Assembly (NCBI GenBank): GCA_031422195.1
Contig: JANOPZ010000133.1
Coordinates: 1-47,686 of the forward strand
Source of the DNA: JALOTE01 sp031422195
Lineage (GTDB): Bacteria; Pseudomonadota; Alphaproteobacteria; Rhizobiales; Rhizobiaceae
DNA length: 47,686 bases
Direction: 5' to 3'
Shown here: in pieces, positions 32,341 through 41,279 of the stretch
Layout: every line of letters begins with the position of its first letter
Numbering within the stretch: position 1 is the first letter of the stretch
The notes under the pieces: generated by a model
Databases searched by the model: none
The model's input: only the letters and a program-made list of their open reading frames with translations
What the model was told of the DNA's origin: nothing
Program-made: the position numbers and the translations under genes

Positions 32341-32483
32341 TGTCCAGCGATGGAACTTAGCCTTCTATACGTCAAGTGATGACGCAGAATCGCTTGCGAA
32401 ATTTGCAACTTCAAAGCAAAGGTATTTTCACATTCCCTGCGCGTGATCCAGCCCGGAGCGTGCCTTCATAAACGGAGAAATCA

Positions 32484-33077
32484 ATGCGCCTGAAACTGAG
32501 TTTAGCCACCCTGTTTGCAATCATCGCTGCGCCAGCCTTTGCGCATACGGGCCATGATGTGCTGGGGTTTTCGTCTGGCTTTTTCCACCCGATATTGGGG
32601 CTGGACCATGTGATTGTGATGTTGGCTGTTGGTCTTTGGGCAGCTTTCCAAGGCAGGCCGGCACTTTATTTGTTGCCAGTGGTGTTTTTGCTGGTCATGG
32701 TCGTTGGTGGATATCTGGGCATTAGCGGCGTTCAGCTGCCGTATGTTGAGCCGGTGATTGCTGTGTCCGGTGTCGTTCTGGGGCTATTGGTGGCGCTTTA
32801 TGTCAAGCCAGCCTTGTGGATTTCAGCACTAATTGTTGCCGTGTTCGCTCTGTTTCATGGCAATGCCCACGGCGCTGAGCTACCGGCAGCATCAAACGCG
32901 TTTGGCTACACCGCTGGTTTTGTGGTTGCTACGGCGCTGTTGCACCTAACTGGTTTTGGTTTTGCTGGGATTGGCTTTGAACGCAGCGTCAGTGCAAAAA
33001 GTGGCGAATATGTTGCTCGCGCCGTTGGTGTGGTGATTGCATTAACTGGCGCAGCATTTTTGACTGGCGCTGTTTGA
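32484..33077 (+). CDS. HupE/UreJ-family membrane protein
   Basis: A 197-residue membrane protein with a signal-like N-terminus (ending AFA-HTGH) and about six spans. The HupE/UreJ marks are FHPILGLDHVIVMLAVGLWAA, with histidine and aspartate in the first transmembrane motif, ALFHGNAHGAELP, and HLTGFGFAGIGF. These proteins are secondary nickel or cobalt transporters. ACGGAG precedes the ATG. A cobalamin cluster begins about 2.7 kb away, so a role in cobalt supply is attractive; no hydrogenase or urease genes are in view. Confidence 0.88.
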   Translation: MRLKLSLATLFAIIAAPAFAHTGHDVLGFSSGFFHPILGLDHVIVMLAVGLWAAFQGRPALYLLPVVFLLVMVVGGYLGISGVQLPYVEPVIAVSGVVLGLLVALYVKPALWISALIVAVFALFHGNAHGAELPAASNAFGYTAGFVVATALLHLTGFGFAGIGFERSVSAKSGEYVARAVGVVIALTGAAFLTGAV

Positions 33078-34400
33078 TTATTTTAACGTCTCAATCACTG
33101 CTTTTGTCAGTGGTTGAGGCTCCCAGCCCAATTTTGATGGCGTCAAACCAAGACGGACGATGACCAAACGTTCAGATGGCACGACTGTAACAGATTGCCC
33201 ATCATGGCCTGAAAATCTTACGCTACCTTTTGGCAGGCCACTAGGTTTGCCATCATCGCCAACATGATCCAACCAGATTTGGCCCATTCCATAACGTCCG
33301 TTTGAAGCCAGTGTTGACGTGGACATCCAATGAGTAAAATCGGCGGGCAATAGCGCCTCGCCATTGGCGACACCACCGGCAATCATAAATTGCCCGAGCC
33401 GTGCCCAATCGCGCGCGGTGGCATACATAAATGATGAGCCTGACATCGTTCCGCTGGCATCCGGTTCAATCACGGCGCTGGTGATGCCGAGCGGATTAAA
33501 CAGGTTTTGGCGCGCAAAAAGTGAGGCGTTCTGGCCAACAGCCTTTTCAACCAGTTCTGAAAGCAACATGCTTGTGCCGGATGAATAGGTAAACACCGTT
33601 TGAGGCGCGGCTTCTGCAAGCTGGCTTTCTGGCAAAGACTTCATATCGTTCGTTAAAAATAACATGCGTGTCACATCGCTGACATCGCCGTAGCCCTCAT
33701 TCCATTTCAACCCGCTTTCCATGCCCATCAAATCAGCGAGCGAGATATTGGCGCGGTCATCTTTCCAAACGGGGAAGAGTTTGGTTGCAGCCAAATCCAG
33801 TTTGCCTTGCTTAATCAGTTCACCGACAAGCAACGCATTGACCGTTTTGGTCATAGACCAGCCCAAAAGCGGCGTGTTTTTGGTAAAGCCGACACTATAT
33901 TTCTCAGCAATCACAGCGCCGTTTTGGACGACGACAACACCTCGCACCCCGGGCCCAAGCAGGCTTTCGTCGGCCATAATGGCATCAAGGCGTGGATCAA
34001 AAGCTTCATTCCAGAGGTAAGGCTGTACTTTTCGCAACGGAAATTCAGGTAGTGCTGCGATATCGGCGCGGTTGCCAGAAGGCACCAAAGTGCATCCATA
34101 GCCATCGCGATAAATTGCAATTGATGGTGCAATACCGCCAATGAGCGACGCGCGTACTTCACCGGCACTGGTATCAGCTTCTGCCCGAACCAATTTCAAA
34201 ATCGGGTGACCGGGTGCCTGTACGTCGATTGTCAAAATGTCTTTAGCGTTGCGGCCTGCAATGAACACATTTGAGCAAATGGTTTTAGCTGAATAGCCGG
34301 TGCCAACACGCAAGAGTTCGGGCGGTGAACTGAGCAAATAGCCATAACCTGCGACGATCAGTGCCAACAACGATATGCCGAGCCATTTAAAAAAACGCAT
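33078..34400 (-). CDS. Class C beta-lactamase-fold serine hydrolase
   Basis: A 440-residue protein from ATG 34400, which has GGGGTG upstream; an in-frame extension to 34565 would overlap the divergent lysozyme gene. A single membrane anchor (about 6-24) is followed by about 120 residues of unassigned sequence and the beta-lactamase (class C/esterase) domain. Its catalytic motif is S182-M-T-K185, with a Tyr-containing FTYSSGTS segment as the second element and SGHDGQ near the C-terminus. Such proteins are periplasmic esterases, D-aminopeptidases or peptidases; a true cephalosporinase is unlikely. The stop is adjacent to that of the convergent HupE gene. Confidence 0.87.
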   Translation of the reverse strand: MRFFKWLGISLLALIVAGYGYLLSSPPELLRVGTGYSAKTICSNVFIAGRNAKDILTIDVQAPGHPILKLVRAEADTSAGEVRASLIGGIAPSIAIYRDGYGCTLVPSGNRADIAALPEFPLRKVQPYLWNEAFDPRLDAIMADESLLGPGVRGVVVVQNGAVIAEKYSVGFTKNTPLLGWSMTKTVNALLVGELIKQGKLDLAATKLFPVWKDDRANISLADLMGMESGLKWNEGYGDVSDVTRMLFLTNDMKSLPESQLAEAAPQTVFTYSSGTSMLLSELVEKAVGQNASLFARQNLFNPLGITSAVIEPDASGTMSGSSFMYATARDWARLGQFMIAGGVANGEALLPADFTHWMSTSTLASNGRYGMGQIWLDHVGDDGKPSGLPKGSVRFSGHDGQSVTVVPSERLVIVRLGLTPSKLGWEPQPLTKAVIETLK

Positions 34401-34549
34401 TTTAACACCCCAAAGTCCGATATTTTGGCATAAACTGCGCTCATCGAAGGCAGCATGCAAGGCATTGAGTTGAAACTGGTAACCGAATATCCACCATATC
34501 TGGCGAAGATGGTGGTTTGGCGTTATGAGTAAGTTGCGTGGGGTGTAAA

Positions 34550-35548
34550 TTGAGAGCCAGATCAATCAATTGGGCTGCCAGAAAACAGTTGGCCAAGTCG
34601 TTAAGCAGCGGCGTTTGCGCAGCTTTGATGCTCGCTGCTTTGTCTGCTTGCACATCGTCGGGCACACCGTCAGTCATGTCGGCACTCGATGTCACAGGAT
34701 CAATTCCGCCATCACCTCCAGCGGAAGTTGGCTTACCTGAAGCGCAAGCAGGTCCACTTACAGTGCCCATGCGAGAACTGGCATTGGTAGCTTCCCAGCC
34801 TAAGTTTCAAACGGCATCATTGCGACCCACAACTATTGAGCGGCCTGCCAAACTTCATCCGAAGTTTGGGGATTATAAGCCGTTTGATTTTCCAAACCGG
34901 CAACCGGCAGATTATGCTGTGCATGGAACTGATACGTCGCGTTGGCAGCCAGAAATTCATTGGAGCAAAGTTCAGGGTTCGGGAATTTCATTTGCATTTA
35001 TCAAAGCCACCGAGGGCGGTGATGTGCTTGATAAATCATTCCATGAAAACTTTGCCAAGGCTAAAGCTGCGGGTGTTCCAAGAGGCGCATACCACTTCTA
35101 TTATTTTTGTACCGCGCCAGAAGTGCAGGCTAAATGGTATTTGCGGCATATTCCAAAAGATGCTGGCGCTATGCCGCCGGTGCTTGATGCGGAATGGAAT
35201 CATATTTCAAAGACCTGCCCGGGCAAGCCATCACCTGAAAAAGTACGCAGAGATTTATCGGTTTGGCTTAACATTGTTGAAAAAGCGACCGGGAAACGCC
35301 CGATCATTTACACTACTCCGGATTTTTATGACGATAATGATATGGGACGGTTTCAAGCCCATGATTTTTGGCTGCGATCTACCGCTGCGCACCCCTCTGA
35401 GCGTTACCCGCATGAGCGCTGGACGTTTTGGCAATATACCGGCACCGGAAAAATACCGGGCATTGAAGGGAGAGCGGACATCAACGTGTTTCGCGGGTCT
35501 GAGGCCGATTGGCGCAAGTGGCTCAAAAAACACAATGTCACCGGCTGA
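34550..35548 (+). CDS. GH25 lysozyme-like lipoprotein
   Basis: About 332 residues. A lipoprotein signal peptide ends in LSAC; then comes a proline-rich spacer of about 80 residues and a GH25 (Chalaropsis-type lysozyme) domain. It begins HGTDTSRWQPEIHW, with the family's first acidic residue, and continues FAFIKATEGGDVLDKSF, GAYHFYYF, PVLDAEWNH (catalytic Asp-Glu pair) and IYTTPDFYDD, ending in WTFWQYTGTGKIPGIEG. It should cut peptidoglycan from its anchor in the envelope. TTG 34550 has GGGG six bases upstream; GTG 34538 is the alternative and would add four residues. Confidence 0.9.
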   Translation: MRARSINWAARKQLAKSLSSGVCAALMLAALSACTSSGTPSVMSALDVTGSIPPSPPAEVGLPEAQAGPLTVPMRELALVASQPKFQTASLRPTTIERPAKLHPKFGDYKPFDFPNRQPADYAVHGTDTSRWQPEIHWSKVQGSGISFAFIKATEGGDVLDKSFHENFAKAKAAGVPRGAYHFYYFCTAPEVQAKWYLRHIPKDAGAMPPVLDAEWNHISKTCPGKPSPEKVRRDLSVWLNIVEKATGKRPIIYTTPDFYDDNDMGRFQAHDFWLRSTAAHPSERYPHERWTFWQYTGTGKIPGIEGRADINVFRGSEADWRKWLKKHNVTG

Positions 35549-35717
35549 GTTTTGCCCCTCTGTTCAGGCTGCGACATTCTATTTCGCCAAAGCGTTTGAC
35601 CCTATCGTTCGGCCCGCCTAAAGGTGTGCTCCAGACGGTGCCTTGAAACAAGGCCGCGAGATTTTGTCCAGCTAACCCAAACCGGGGGCAGGGTAATCGC
35701 CGGAATTGTTATAGTTG

Positions 35718-35735
35718 GTGCGCAAAACCGCGCAC
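35718..35735. repeat. Small perfect hairpin upstream of cbiX
   Basis: GTGCGC (35718-35723) and GCGCAC (35730-35735) form a perfect stem around AAAACC, 40 bases before the cbiX start. The 227-base gap between the lysozyme gene and cbiX has no cobalamin-riboswitch core that I can find. The hairpin has no U-tract. Its role is unknown; it may be a regulator site or a leader stem. Confidence 0.4.
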
Positions 35736-35775
35736 TAAGGCTATGCCGCTATTTTGAAGTTTTGGAGGCGGCGCC

Positions 35776-36951
35776 ATGAACATTCACCAACGCGATAATT
35801 TCTTAGCACCCGGCACAGGCATCATGATTTGCGGGCACGGCAGCCGTAACCAAAATGCCGTGCGCGAATTTGCCGTGCTCGCCGAGCATTTGGCCAAACG
35901 CTTTCCTAGTACGCCGGTTGATTATGGCTATTTGGAATTTGCAAATCCGGTTTTACATAAGGGTTTGGATTCGCTTTTGGCACAAGGCGCAACACAAATT
36001 TTGGCCATTCCCGGCATGTTGTTTGCAGCTGGCCATGCCAAGAATGATATTCCTTCGGTGCTCAACTCATGGGCGGCAACGCACCCCGGTGCGAGCGTAA
36101 ATTATGGGCGCGAACTGGGTATTGATTTGAAAATGCTGCGCGCTGCTGGCCAACGTGTCAAAGAAGCGCTTGAGGTCGATGGTTGGCAGCAAGGCGAACC
36201 GTTGCACGATACGTTGCTTGTTGTGGTCGGGCGTGGTTCGTCTGATCCTGATGCCAATTCCAACGTTTCAAAAGTCACGCGCATGCTTTGGGAAGGCATG
36301 GGTTTTGGCTGGGCGGAAACCGCCTATTCCGGCGTGACATTTCCGCTGGTTGAGCCAGCCTTGGAGCATGTCACTAAATTGGGCTATCGGCGCATTGTGG
36401 TGTTCCCGTATTTTCTCTTCACTGGCGTTTTGGTGAAACGAATTTATGCGGCCACCGACGAAGTGGCAGCGCAACACCCCGAAGTGAAATTTCTGAAAGC
36501 GGCCTATCTCAACGATCATCCTTTGGTGATTGATACGTTCGTTGACCGTGTAAATGAAATTCTTGAAGGCACTGCTTTGATGAATTGCCAGATGTGCAAG
36601 TATCGCGAGCAGGTTTTGGGCTTTGAAGCTGAAGTTGGCGCATCGCAGACCAGCCATCACCACCACGTCGAAGGCGTTGGCGGCGCACCGGAAAACTGCC
36701 CGTGCCAGGGCGATTGCAGCGGTGCTTGCCGCGACGAAGATTTTTGCAAGCTGCATAATTTGCCGTGGACACCGGTGCATAGCCACGCTTCGCCCGCTGC
36801 TTTGGAACCTGCGCATCGCCACCAACATGCTGATGGTTCGTGGCATGATGATCATTCCCACGATCACACGCTTGAAGGCGGCCACACACATGCCGTTTAC
36901 CCGCAAGCCGGCCACCCGCTTGGGCCGATGACACTGAACAAAAAGCGCTGA
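35776..36951 (+). CDS. cbiX: CbiX-type sirohydrochlorin/cobyrin cobaltochelatase, long form with Cys- and His-rich tail
   Basis: A 391-residue chelatase with two CbiX domains (about 15-130 and 140-260). The first has CGHGSRNQNAV and IPGMLFAAGHAKNDIP, with the metal-handling histidines; the second has VVGRGSSDPDANSN and VVFPYFLFTGVLVKRI. The tail holds M269-N-C-Q-M-C274, matching the MxCxxC Fe-S motif of the long Bacillus-type CbiX, then a cysteine-rich stretch from C308 (CPCQGDCSGAC) and a run of histidines (HSHDHTLEGGHTH). It inserts cobalt into the tetrapyrrole ring. It heads the cob plus-strand operon, five bases before cobH. A histidine-rich tail suggests cobalt storage or delivery. Confidence 0.93.
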   Translation: MNIHQRDNFLAPGTGIMICGHGSRNQNAVREFAVLAEHLAKRFPSTPVDYGYLEFANPVLHKGLDSLLAQGATQILAIPGMLFAAGHAKNDIPSVLNSWAATHPGASVNYGRELGIDLKMLRAAGQRVKEALEVDGWQQGEPLHDTLLVVVGRGSSDPDANSNVSKVTRMLWEGMGFGWAETAYSGVTFPLVEPALEHVTKLGYRRIVVFPYFLFTGVLVKRIYAATDEVAAQHPEVKFLKAAYLNDHPLVIDTFVDRVNEILEGTALMNCQMCKYREQVLGFEAEVGASQTSHHHHVEGVGGAPENCPCQGDCSGACRDEDFCKLHNLPWTPVHSHASPAALEPAHRHQHADGSWHDDHSHDHTLEGGHTHAVYPQAGHPLGPMTLNKKR

Positions 36952-36956
36952 GCTGC

Positions 36957-37583
36957 ATGGATTACGTGCGCGAACCGGATGCAATTTACGCGCAAAGTTT
37001 TGCTGAGATTAGCCGTGTGAAGCAACTGCAAGCGCTGCCGGAAGCCATTCGTCCATTGGCAACGCGTCTTGTTCATGCTTGCGGAATGCCCGATATTTTA
37101 GAAGATATTCGCTATTCGAATGATGTGGTTGCGGCCGCGAAAACTGCGTTCTCCAACGGTGCGGATATATATTGCGATGTTGATACCTTACGGTACGGCG
37201 TGATGGAGCGGTTGCTGCCGGAAGGGTGCAAACTGCATTGCCGGATTTCCGCGCCCGAAACCGTCGGGTTCGCAAAAACTCACAAAATGACACGCGCCGC
37301 GGCCCAGATTGATCTTTGGGGAGAGAGGCTAAAAGGGCAAATTATCGCTATTGGCAACGCGCCAACAACTCTTTTTCGCCTGCTGGAATTGATCGACCAA
37401 GGCCTGCCAAAACCAGCATTGATTGTGGCGTTTCCGGTAGGCTTTGTTGGCGCGGCTGAAAGCAAAGCCGAATTGGACCGTGATGCGCGCGGTGTGCCCT
37501 ATGTAACTTTGCTGGGGAGGCGCGGCGGCACGGCAATGGCTCAAGCAGCCGTGAATGCTTTGGCAGGCGGGCTGGGCACATGA
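36957..37583 (+). CDS. cobH: Precorrin-8X methylmutase
   Basis: A 208-residue CobH/CbiC protein, which moves the C11 methyl to C12 to make hydrogenobyrinate (or cobyrinate). The catalytic histidine is H40 in LVHACGMPDILEDIRYS. Other family blocks are GADIYCDVDTLRYGV, AIGNAPTTLFRLLELI and PALIVAFPVGFVGAAESK. Length is normal. It overlaps cobL by four bases (ATGA). Confidence 0.96.
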   Translation: MDYVREPDAIYAQSFAEISRVKQLQALPEAIRPLATRLVHACGMPDILEDIRYSNDVVAAAKTAFSNGADIYCDVDTLRYGVMERLLPEGCKLHCRISAPETVGFAKTHKMTRAAAQIDLWGERLKGQIIAIGNAPTTLFRLLELIDQGLPKPALIVAFPVGFVGAAESKAELDRDARGVPYVTLLGRRGGTAMAQAAVNALAGGLGT

Positions 37584-38779
37584 ATGCGCCTTGGCTGCAT
37601 ATTGTTGGTATTGGCGAAGACGGTTTGGAAGGCTTGCTGCCTGCCACACGCACCATTGTTGAAACTGCAGAAGTAATTATTGGCGGCGACCGCCATCATG
37701 CTTTGATACCGCAAACCAACGCGACACGCATTTCATGGCCGTCACCATTTGATGCTTTGATTGAAACAATCAAAGCGCAAAAGGGAAAACGCATTGCTGT
37801 TTTGGTGACCGGTGACCCTCTTTGGTATTCTGCCGGAGCGCGGATTGCACAGGAAATTCCCAGCGATGAGATTACGTTCCATGCACAGCTGTCTGCATAC
37901 CAATGGGCATCTGCGCGCATGGGCTGGTCGCTGGCGGATTGCGAAACGCTGACAATTCATGGCCGGACAGAGACTCAGATTGTCTCATATTTCTCGCCAT
38001 GTGCACGATTGTTGATTTTGACAAAAGATAAGACGTCGCCAACCGCGGTCGCAAAATTGCTGTGCGAACGTGGCTACGGCCCTTCACAAATGACAGTGCT
38101 GGCAGCATTGGGCGGGCCAAATGAGCAGCGTTATGACGGTGTTGCCGAAAATTGGTCGTATGATGTGCCGGATTTTCACACGCTGGCGGTGGAATGTTTG
38201 GCCGGCCCAAATGCTCAGATTTTGCCGCGCACAGGGTTGCCCGATGCGTGTTTTATCAATGACGGCAAATTGACGAAACAAGCTGTTCGCGCTATTACGT
38301 TGGCTAAACTCGCGCCTCACCGCGGCGCGGTATTGTGGGATGTGGGCGCTGGTTCCGGTGCTATTGGCATTGAGTGGATGCGTGCTGCGCCTGACGCCAT
38401 AGCCTTTGGTTTAGAGCCGCGCGCCAATCGCCGTGCTGTTGCTGCACAAAATGCTCATGCGTTGGGTGCACCACGTTTGAAGCTGATTGATGCAGAAGCG
38501 CCTGCCGGTTTTACTCATTTGCCAACACCCAATGCTGTTTTTTTTGGCGGCGGCCTTTCTATGAACGCGCTCGAGGAAGCAATAGCGTCGCTTGCACCTT
38601 TGGGACGGCTTGTTGCCAATGCCGTCACGTTGGAAAGTGAAAGCGTTCTGCTGGCAGCATTTGCAAAGCTCAAAGGCACGTTGCAACGCATATCTGTTGA
38701 AACTGCTGATCCTATTGGGACGTTTTATGGCTGGCGGCCATTCATGCCTGTCACGCAATGGCATTGGATAAAACCATGA
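37580..38779 (+). CDS. cobL: Precorrin-6Y C5,15-methyltransferase (decarboxylating)
   Basis: A 399-residue fusion of CbiE-like (about 1-200) and CbiT-like (about 205-399) domains. The first has HIVGIGEDGLEGL, GGDRHH and VLVTGDPLWYSAG. The second has the SAM motif LWDVGAGSGAIGIEWMR and FFGGGLS. It methylates C5 and C15 and removes the acetate carboxyl of ring C. The start and stop both overlap neighbours as ATGA. Confidence 0.96.
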   Translation: MNAPWLHIVGIGEDGLEGLLPATRTIVETAEVIIGGDRHHALIPQTNATRISWPSPFDALIETIKAQKGKRIAVLVTGDPLWYSAGARIAQEIPSDEITFHAQLSAYQWASARMGWSLADCETLTIHGRTETQIVSYFSPCARLLILTKDKTSPTAVAKLLCERGYGPSQMTVLAALGGPNEQRYDGVAENWSYDVPDFHTLAVECLAGPNAQILPRTGLPDACFINDGKLTKQAVRAITLAKLAPHRGAVLWDVGAGSGAIGIEWMRAAPDAIAFGLEPRANRRAVAAQNAHALGAPRLKLIDAEAPAGFTHLPTPNAVFFGGGLSMNALEEAIASLAPLGRLVANAVTLESESVLLAAFAKLKGTLQRISVETADPIGTFYGWRPFMPVTQWHWIKP

Positions 38780-39468
38780 GCGGCACTTTGATTGGCATAG
38801 GTGTTGGCCCCGGTGACCCGGAGTTGATCACGCTTAAAGCGGCGCGTTTGATTGAAACTTGCCCGGTAATTGCCTTTCTATCAGCAGATGGAAAACCGGG
38901 TTTGGCCCGTTCAATTGCACATCGACATACCAATGCATCGCAACGTGAACTCACCATCAATATGCCAATGCGGGTATCGCGCATCGAAGGCCAAACGGCC
39001 TATGATGATGCAGCGCTGCGGATTGAAGCGGAACTGAAAGCTGGCAATGATGTTGCCTTTTTGTGCGAAGGCGATCCCATGTTTTTTGGCTCGTTCATGT
39101 ATGTGCTAGCACGGCTCGCTACTGATTATCCCGTTGAAATCGTGGCCGGTGTGGCGTCGCCCATGGCAGCTGCAGCCTTTGCCAAAGCGCCGCTTTGTGC
39201 CCGGGATGATGCGTTTGCTGTGATCCCTGCAACACTGGATAACGCGCGCATTATCGAGATTTTGAATGCGGTGGATACTGCTGTGATTATGAAGCTCGGC
39301 CGTCATTTGACGCGAATTAAATCACTGCTTTTCGATCAAGGCCTGACAGCTATTTATGTGGAGCGCGCCAGCATGGACGGCCAGCGCATTTTGCCGCTTG
39401 AAGATTTGCCGGTCGACGTTGCGCCTTACTTTTCCCTATTACTCGTTTCAAAAGCGTCGGTGAGTTGA
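38776..39468 (+). CDS. cobI: Precorrin-2 C20-methyltransferase
   Basis: A 230-residue class III methyltransferase. The glycine-rich start TLIGIGVGPGDPELITLKAARLIE, FLCEGDPMFFGSFMYVLARL and the EIVAGVASPMAAAA segment are typical of CobI/CbiL. ATG 38776 overlaps the cobL stop as ATGA; ATG 38758, six codons earlier, is less likely. It adds the C20 methyl that is later lost in ring contraction. Confidence 0.96.
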   Translation: MSGTLIGIGVGPGDPELITLKAARLIETCPVIAFLSADGKPGLARSIAHRHTNASQRELTINMPMRVSRIEGQTAYDDAALRIEAELKAGNDVAFLCEGDPMFFGSFMYVLARLATDYPVEIVAGVASPMAAAAFAKAPLCARDDAFAVIPATLDNARIIEILNAVDTAVIMKLGRHLTRIKSLLFDQGLTAIYVERASMDGQRILPLEDLPVDVAPYFSLLLVSKASVS

Positions 39469-41279
39469 TGAACCAGCCTGTTATTCTTGTTTTATCACCT
39501 TCGGCTTTGCAAGTCGCAATTGGCGTCAAAGGGGTTGTCAACGGCGTGATCCATGGCGCGGCCAAGCGCTGTGATGCAGCCCATGTTGATTTTGTTTTTG
39601 ATGATGTAGGCCCCCATGTTCGCGCATTATTTGCCGCAGGAACGCCAATCATAGCACTTATTGCCTCGGGGGCACTGATCAGATTGTTGGCTCCTGTTTT
39701 GGCAAATAAGCAAAACGAGCCACCTGTAATTGCCGTCGCAGAAGATGGCAGCGCGGTGGTTCCGCTGCTGGGCGGGCATCATGGTGCAAATGATCTGGCA
39801 CGGCGGGTTGCAGAAGCACTGCACGTTACTGCCGCCATTACGACTGCGGGTGATGTGCGGTTTGGTGTCGCTCTTGATGCGCCGCCGGAGGGTTTTGTGC
39901 TTGCAAACCCTGATGATGCAAAAGGTATAATGGCCGAATTGGTTGCGGGTGCAACAGCAAGGGTCACATCAAACAGTGATTGGCTGGCAAATATTCCCCA
40001 GGCGGATGATGGCAAAGTAGCTTTAACAATGAGCGAGACTAACCGCGATGCCGAACCCGATGAGTTGCTCTATCGTCCGCAACATTTAGCGTTAGGGTTG
40101 GGCTGTGAACGTGATGCTCCAGCGGCACAGGTGTTAGAGTTGGCTCTCAAAACCCTCAGTGATGCAGGTCTGGCAAAAGAGGCGGTAGGTGTCGTTGTAT
40201 CGTTGGACGTCAAGGCCGATGAGCGAGCGATGCACACAGTCGCGACGTATTTTAAGGTTCCCTTTCGGGTGTTCGATGCTAAAACCTTGGACGCTGAAAC
40301 ACCACGGTTGGCGAACCCATCGGAAATAGTATTTGCGGAAGTGGGCACGCACGGCGTTGCGGAAGCTGCTGCTTTGGCAGCAGCAGGCCCCGACGGCGCG
40401 CTCATTGTTGAAAAGCACAAAACCGCAAAAGCCACGTGCGCCATTGCCCGCGCGCCTCAGCCTTTCACAAACGCTAATTTGCCGGGTCGCAAACGAGGCG
40501 CGCTATTTGTCGTCGGCATCGGGCCGGGCAGTGATGATTGGCGGTCGCCTGAGGTCACCAAACTGGTTGGCAGGGCCAGGGATTTGGTTGGTTATTCGCT
40601 ATATTTGGATTTGCTAGGGCCGTTGACTGCCAATAAAATACGCCATGATTTTCCTCTGGGGCGCGAAGAAGACCGCGTGCGCCATGCCATGGAATTGGCT
40701 GGTGAGGGCAGGGATGTTGCGCTGGTTTGCTCCGGCGATGCCGGCATTTATGCGATGGCAACGTTGGTGTTTGAACTGCTCGACAAAGGCGGTTTATCGG
40801 CCGCTGCAAACAGAATTGAGATTGTGGTATCGCCGGGTATTTCGGCCCTGCAAGCCGCTGCCGCGCGGGCCGGCGCGCCGCTCGGCCATGATTTTTGCAC
40901 GATTTCGCTTTCAGATTTACTGACACCTTGGGCCGATATCCAAACCCGCGTAAAGGCTGCGGCAGAAGCCGATTTCGTGATTGCGTTTTACAACCCTGTG
41001 TCGATGAAACGCCGCACACAACTGGCTTATGCGCGCGACGTGTTGTTGCAGCATCGGCCAGTGACAACGCCGGTGATTTTGGCAACTAATTTGGGTCGTG
41101 ACGGCGAGTTGGTACGCATCGTGCCGCTTGGGGAACTCAATATCGATGATGTTGATATGCTTACCGTGGTGATTGTCGGCTCGTCTGAAAGCCAGACAGT
41201 TAAAACAGGTGATGGGCGCGTTTGGGCCTATACGCCGCGGGGTTATGCCGGAAAACAAGGGACGGGGATGGGGTCATGA
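39468..41279 (+). CDS. cobJ: CbiG-CobJ fusion: cobalamin biosynthesis protein G / precorrin-3B C17-methyltransferase
   Basis: About 603 residues. The N-terminal ~340 residues are CbiG-like: the central part has ASGALIRLLAPVL and VVPLLGGHHGANDLARRVAEAL, and the CobE/CbiG C-terminal domain has LALGLGCERDAPA and VGTHGVAEAAAL with VEKHKTAKATCAIA. The remaining ~260 residues (from about 345) are the CobJ/CbiH methyltransferase, with FVVGIGPGSDDWRSPE, VALVCSGDAGIYAMA, PGISALQAAAARAGAPLGHDFCTISLSDLL and AFYNPVSMKRR. CobJ methylates C17 and contracts the ring; CbiG opens the delta-lactone in the cobalt-early route. ATG 39468 overlaps the cobI stop (TGATG). Confidence 0.93.
   Translation: MNQPVILVLSPSALQVAIGVKGVVNGVIHGAAKRCDAAHVDFVFDDVGPHVRALFAAGTPIIALIASGALIRLLAPVLANKQNEPPVIAVAEDGSAVVPLLGGHHGANDLARRVAEALHVTAAITTAGDVRFGVALDAPPEGFVLANPDDAKGIMAELVAGATARVTSNSDWLANIPQADDGKVALTMSETNRDAEPDELLYRPQHLALGLGCERDAPAAQVLELALKTLSDAGLAKEAVGVVVSLDVKADERAMHTVATYFKVPFRVFDAKTLDAETPRLANPSEIVFAEVGTHGVAEAAALAAAGPDGALIVEKHKTAKATCAIARAPQPFTNANLPGRKRGALFVVGIGPGSDDWRSPEVTKLVGRARDLVGYSLYLDLLGPLTANKIRHDFPLGREEDRVRHAMELAGEGRDVALVCSGDAGIYAMATLVFELLDKGGLSAAANRIEIVVSPGISALQAAAARAGAPLGHDFCTISLSDLLTPWADIQTRVKAAAEADFVIAFYNPVSMKRRTQLAYARDVLLQHRPVTTPVILATNLGRDGELVRIVPLGELNIDDVDMLTVVIVGSSESQTVKTGDGRVWAYTPRGYAGKQGTGMGS

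Noticed and set aside
35549..35775. Possible cobalamin riboswitch before cbiX, and likewise in 46219-46286 and in 32341-32483
   Set aside because: No B12-box-like sequence and no core GCCACTG-type or CCCGCAACTG-type block was found on either strand; 46219-46286 is too short for one.
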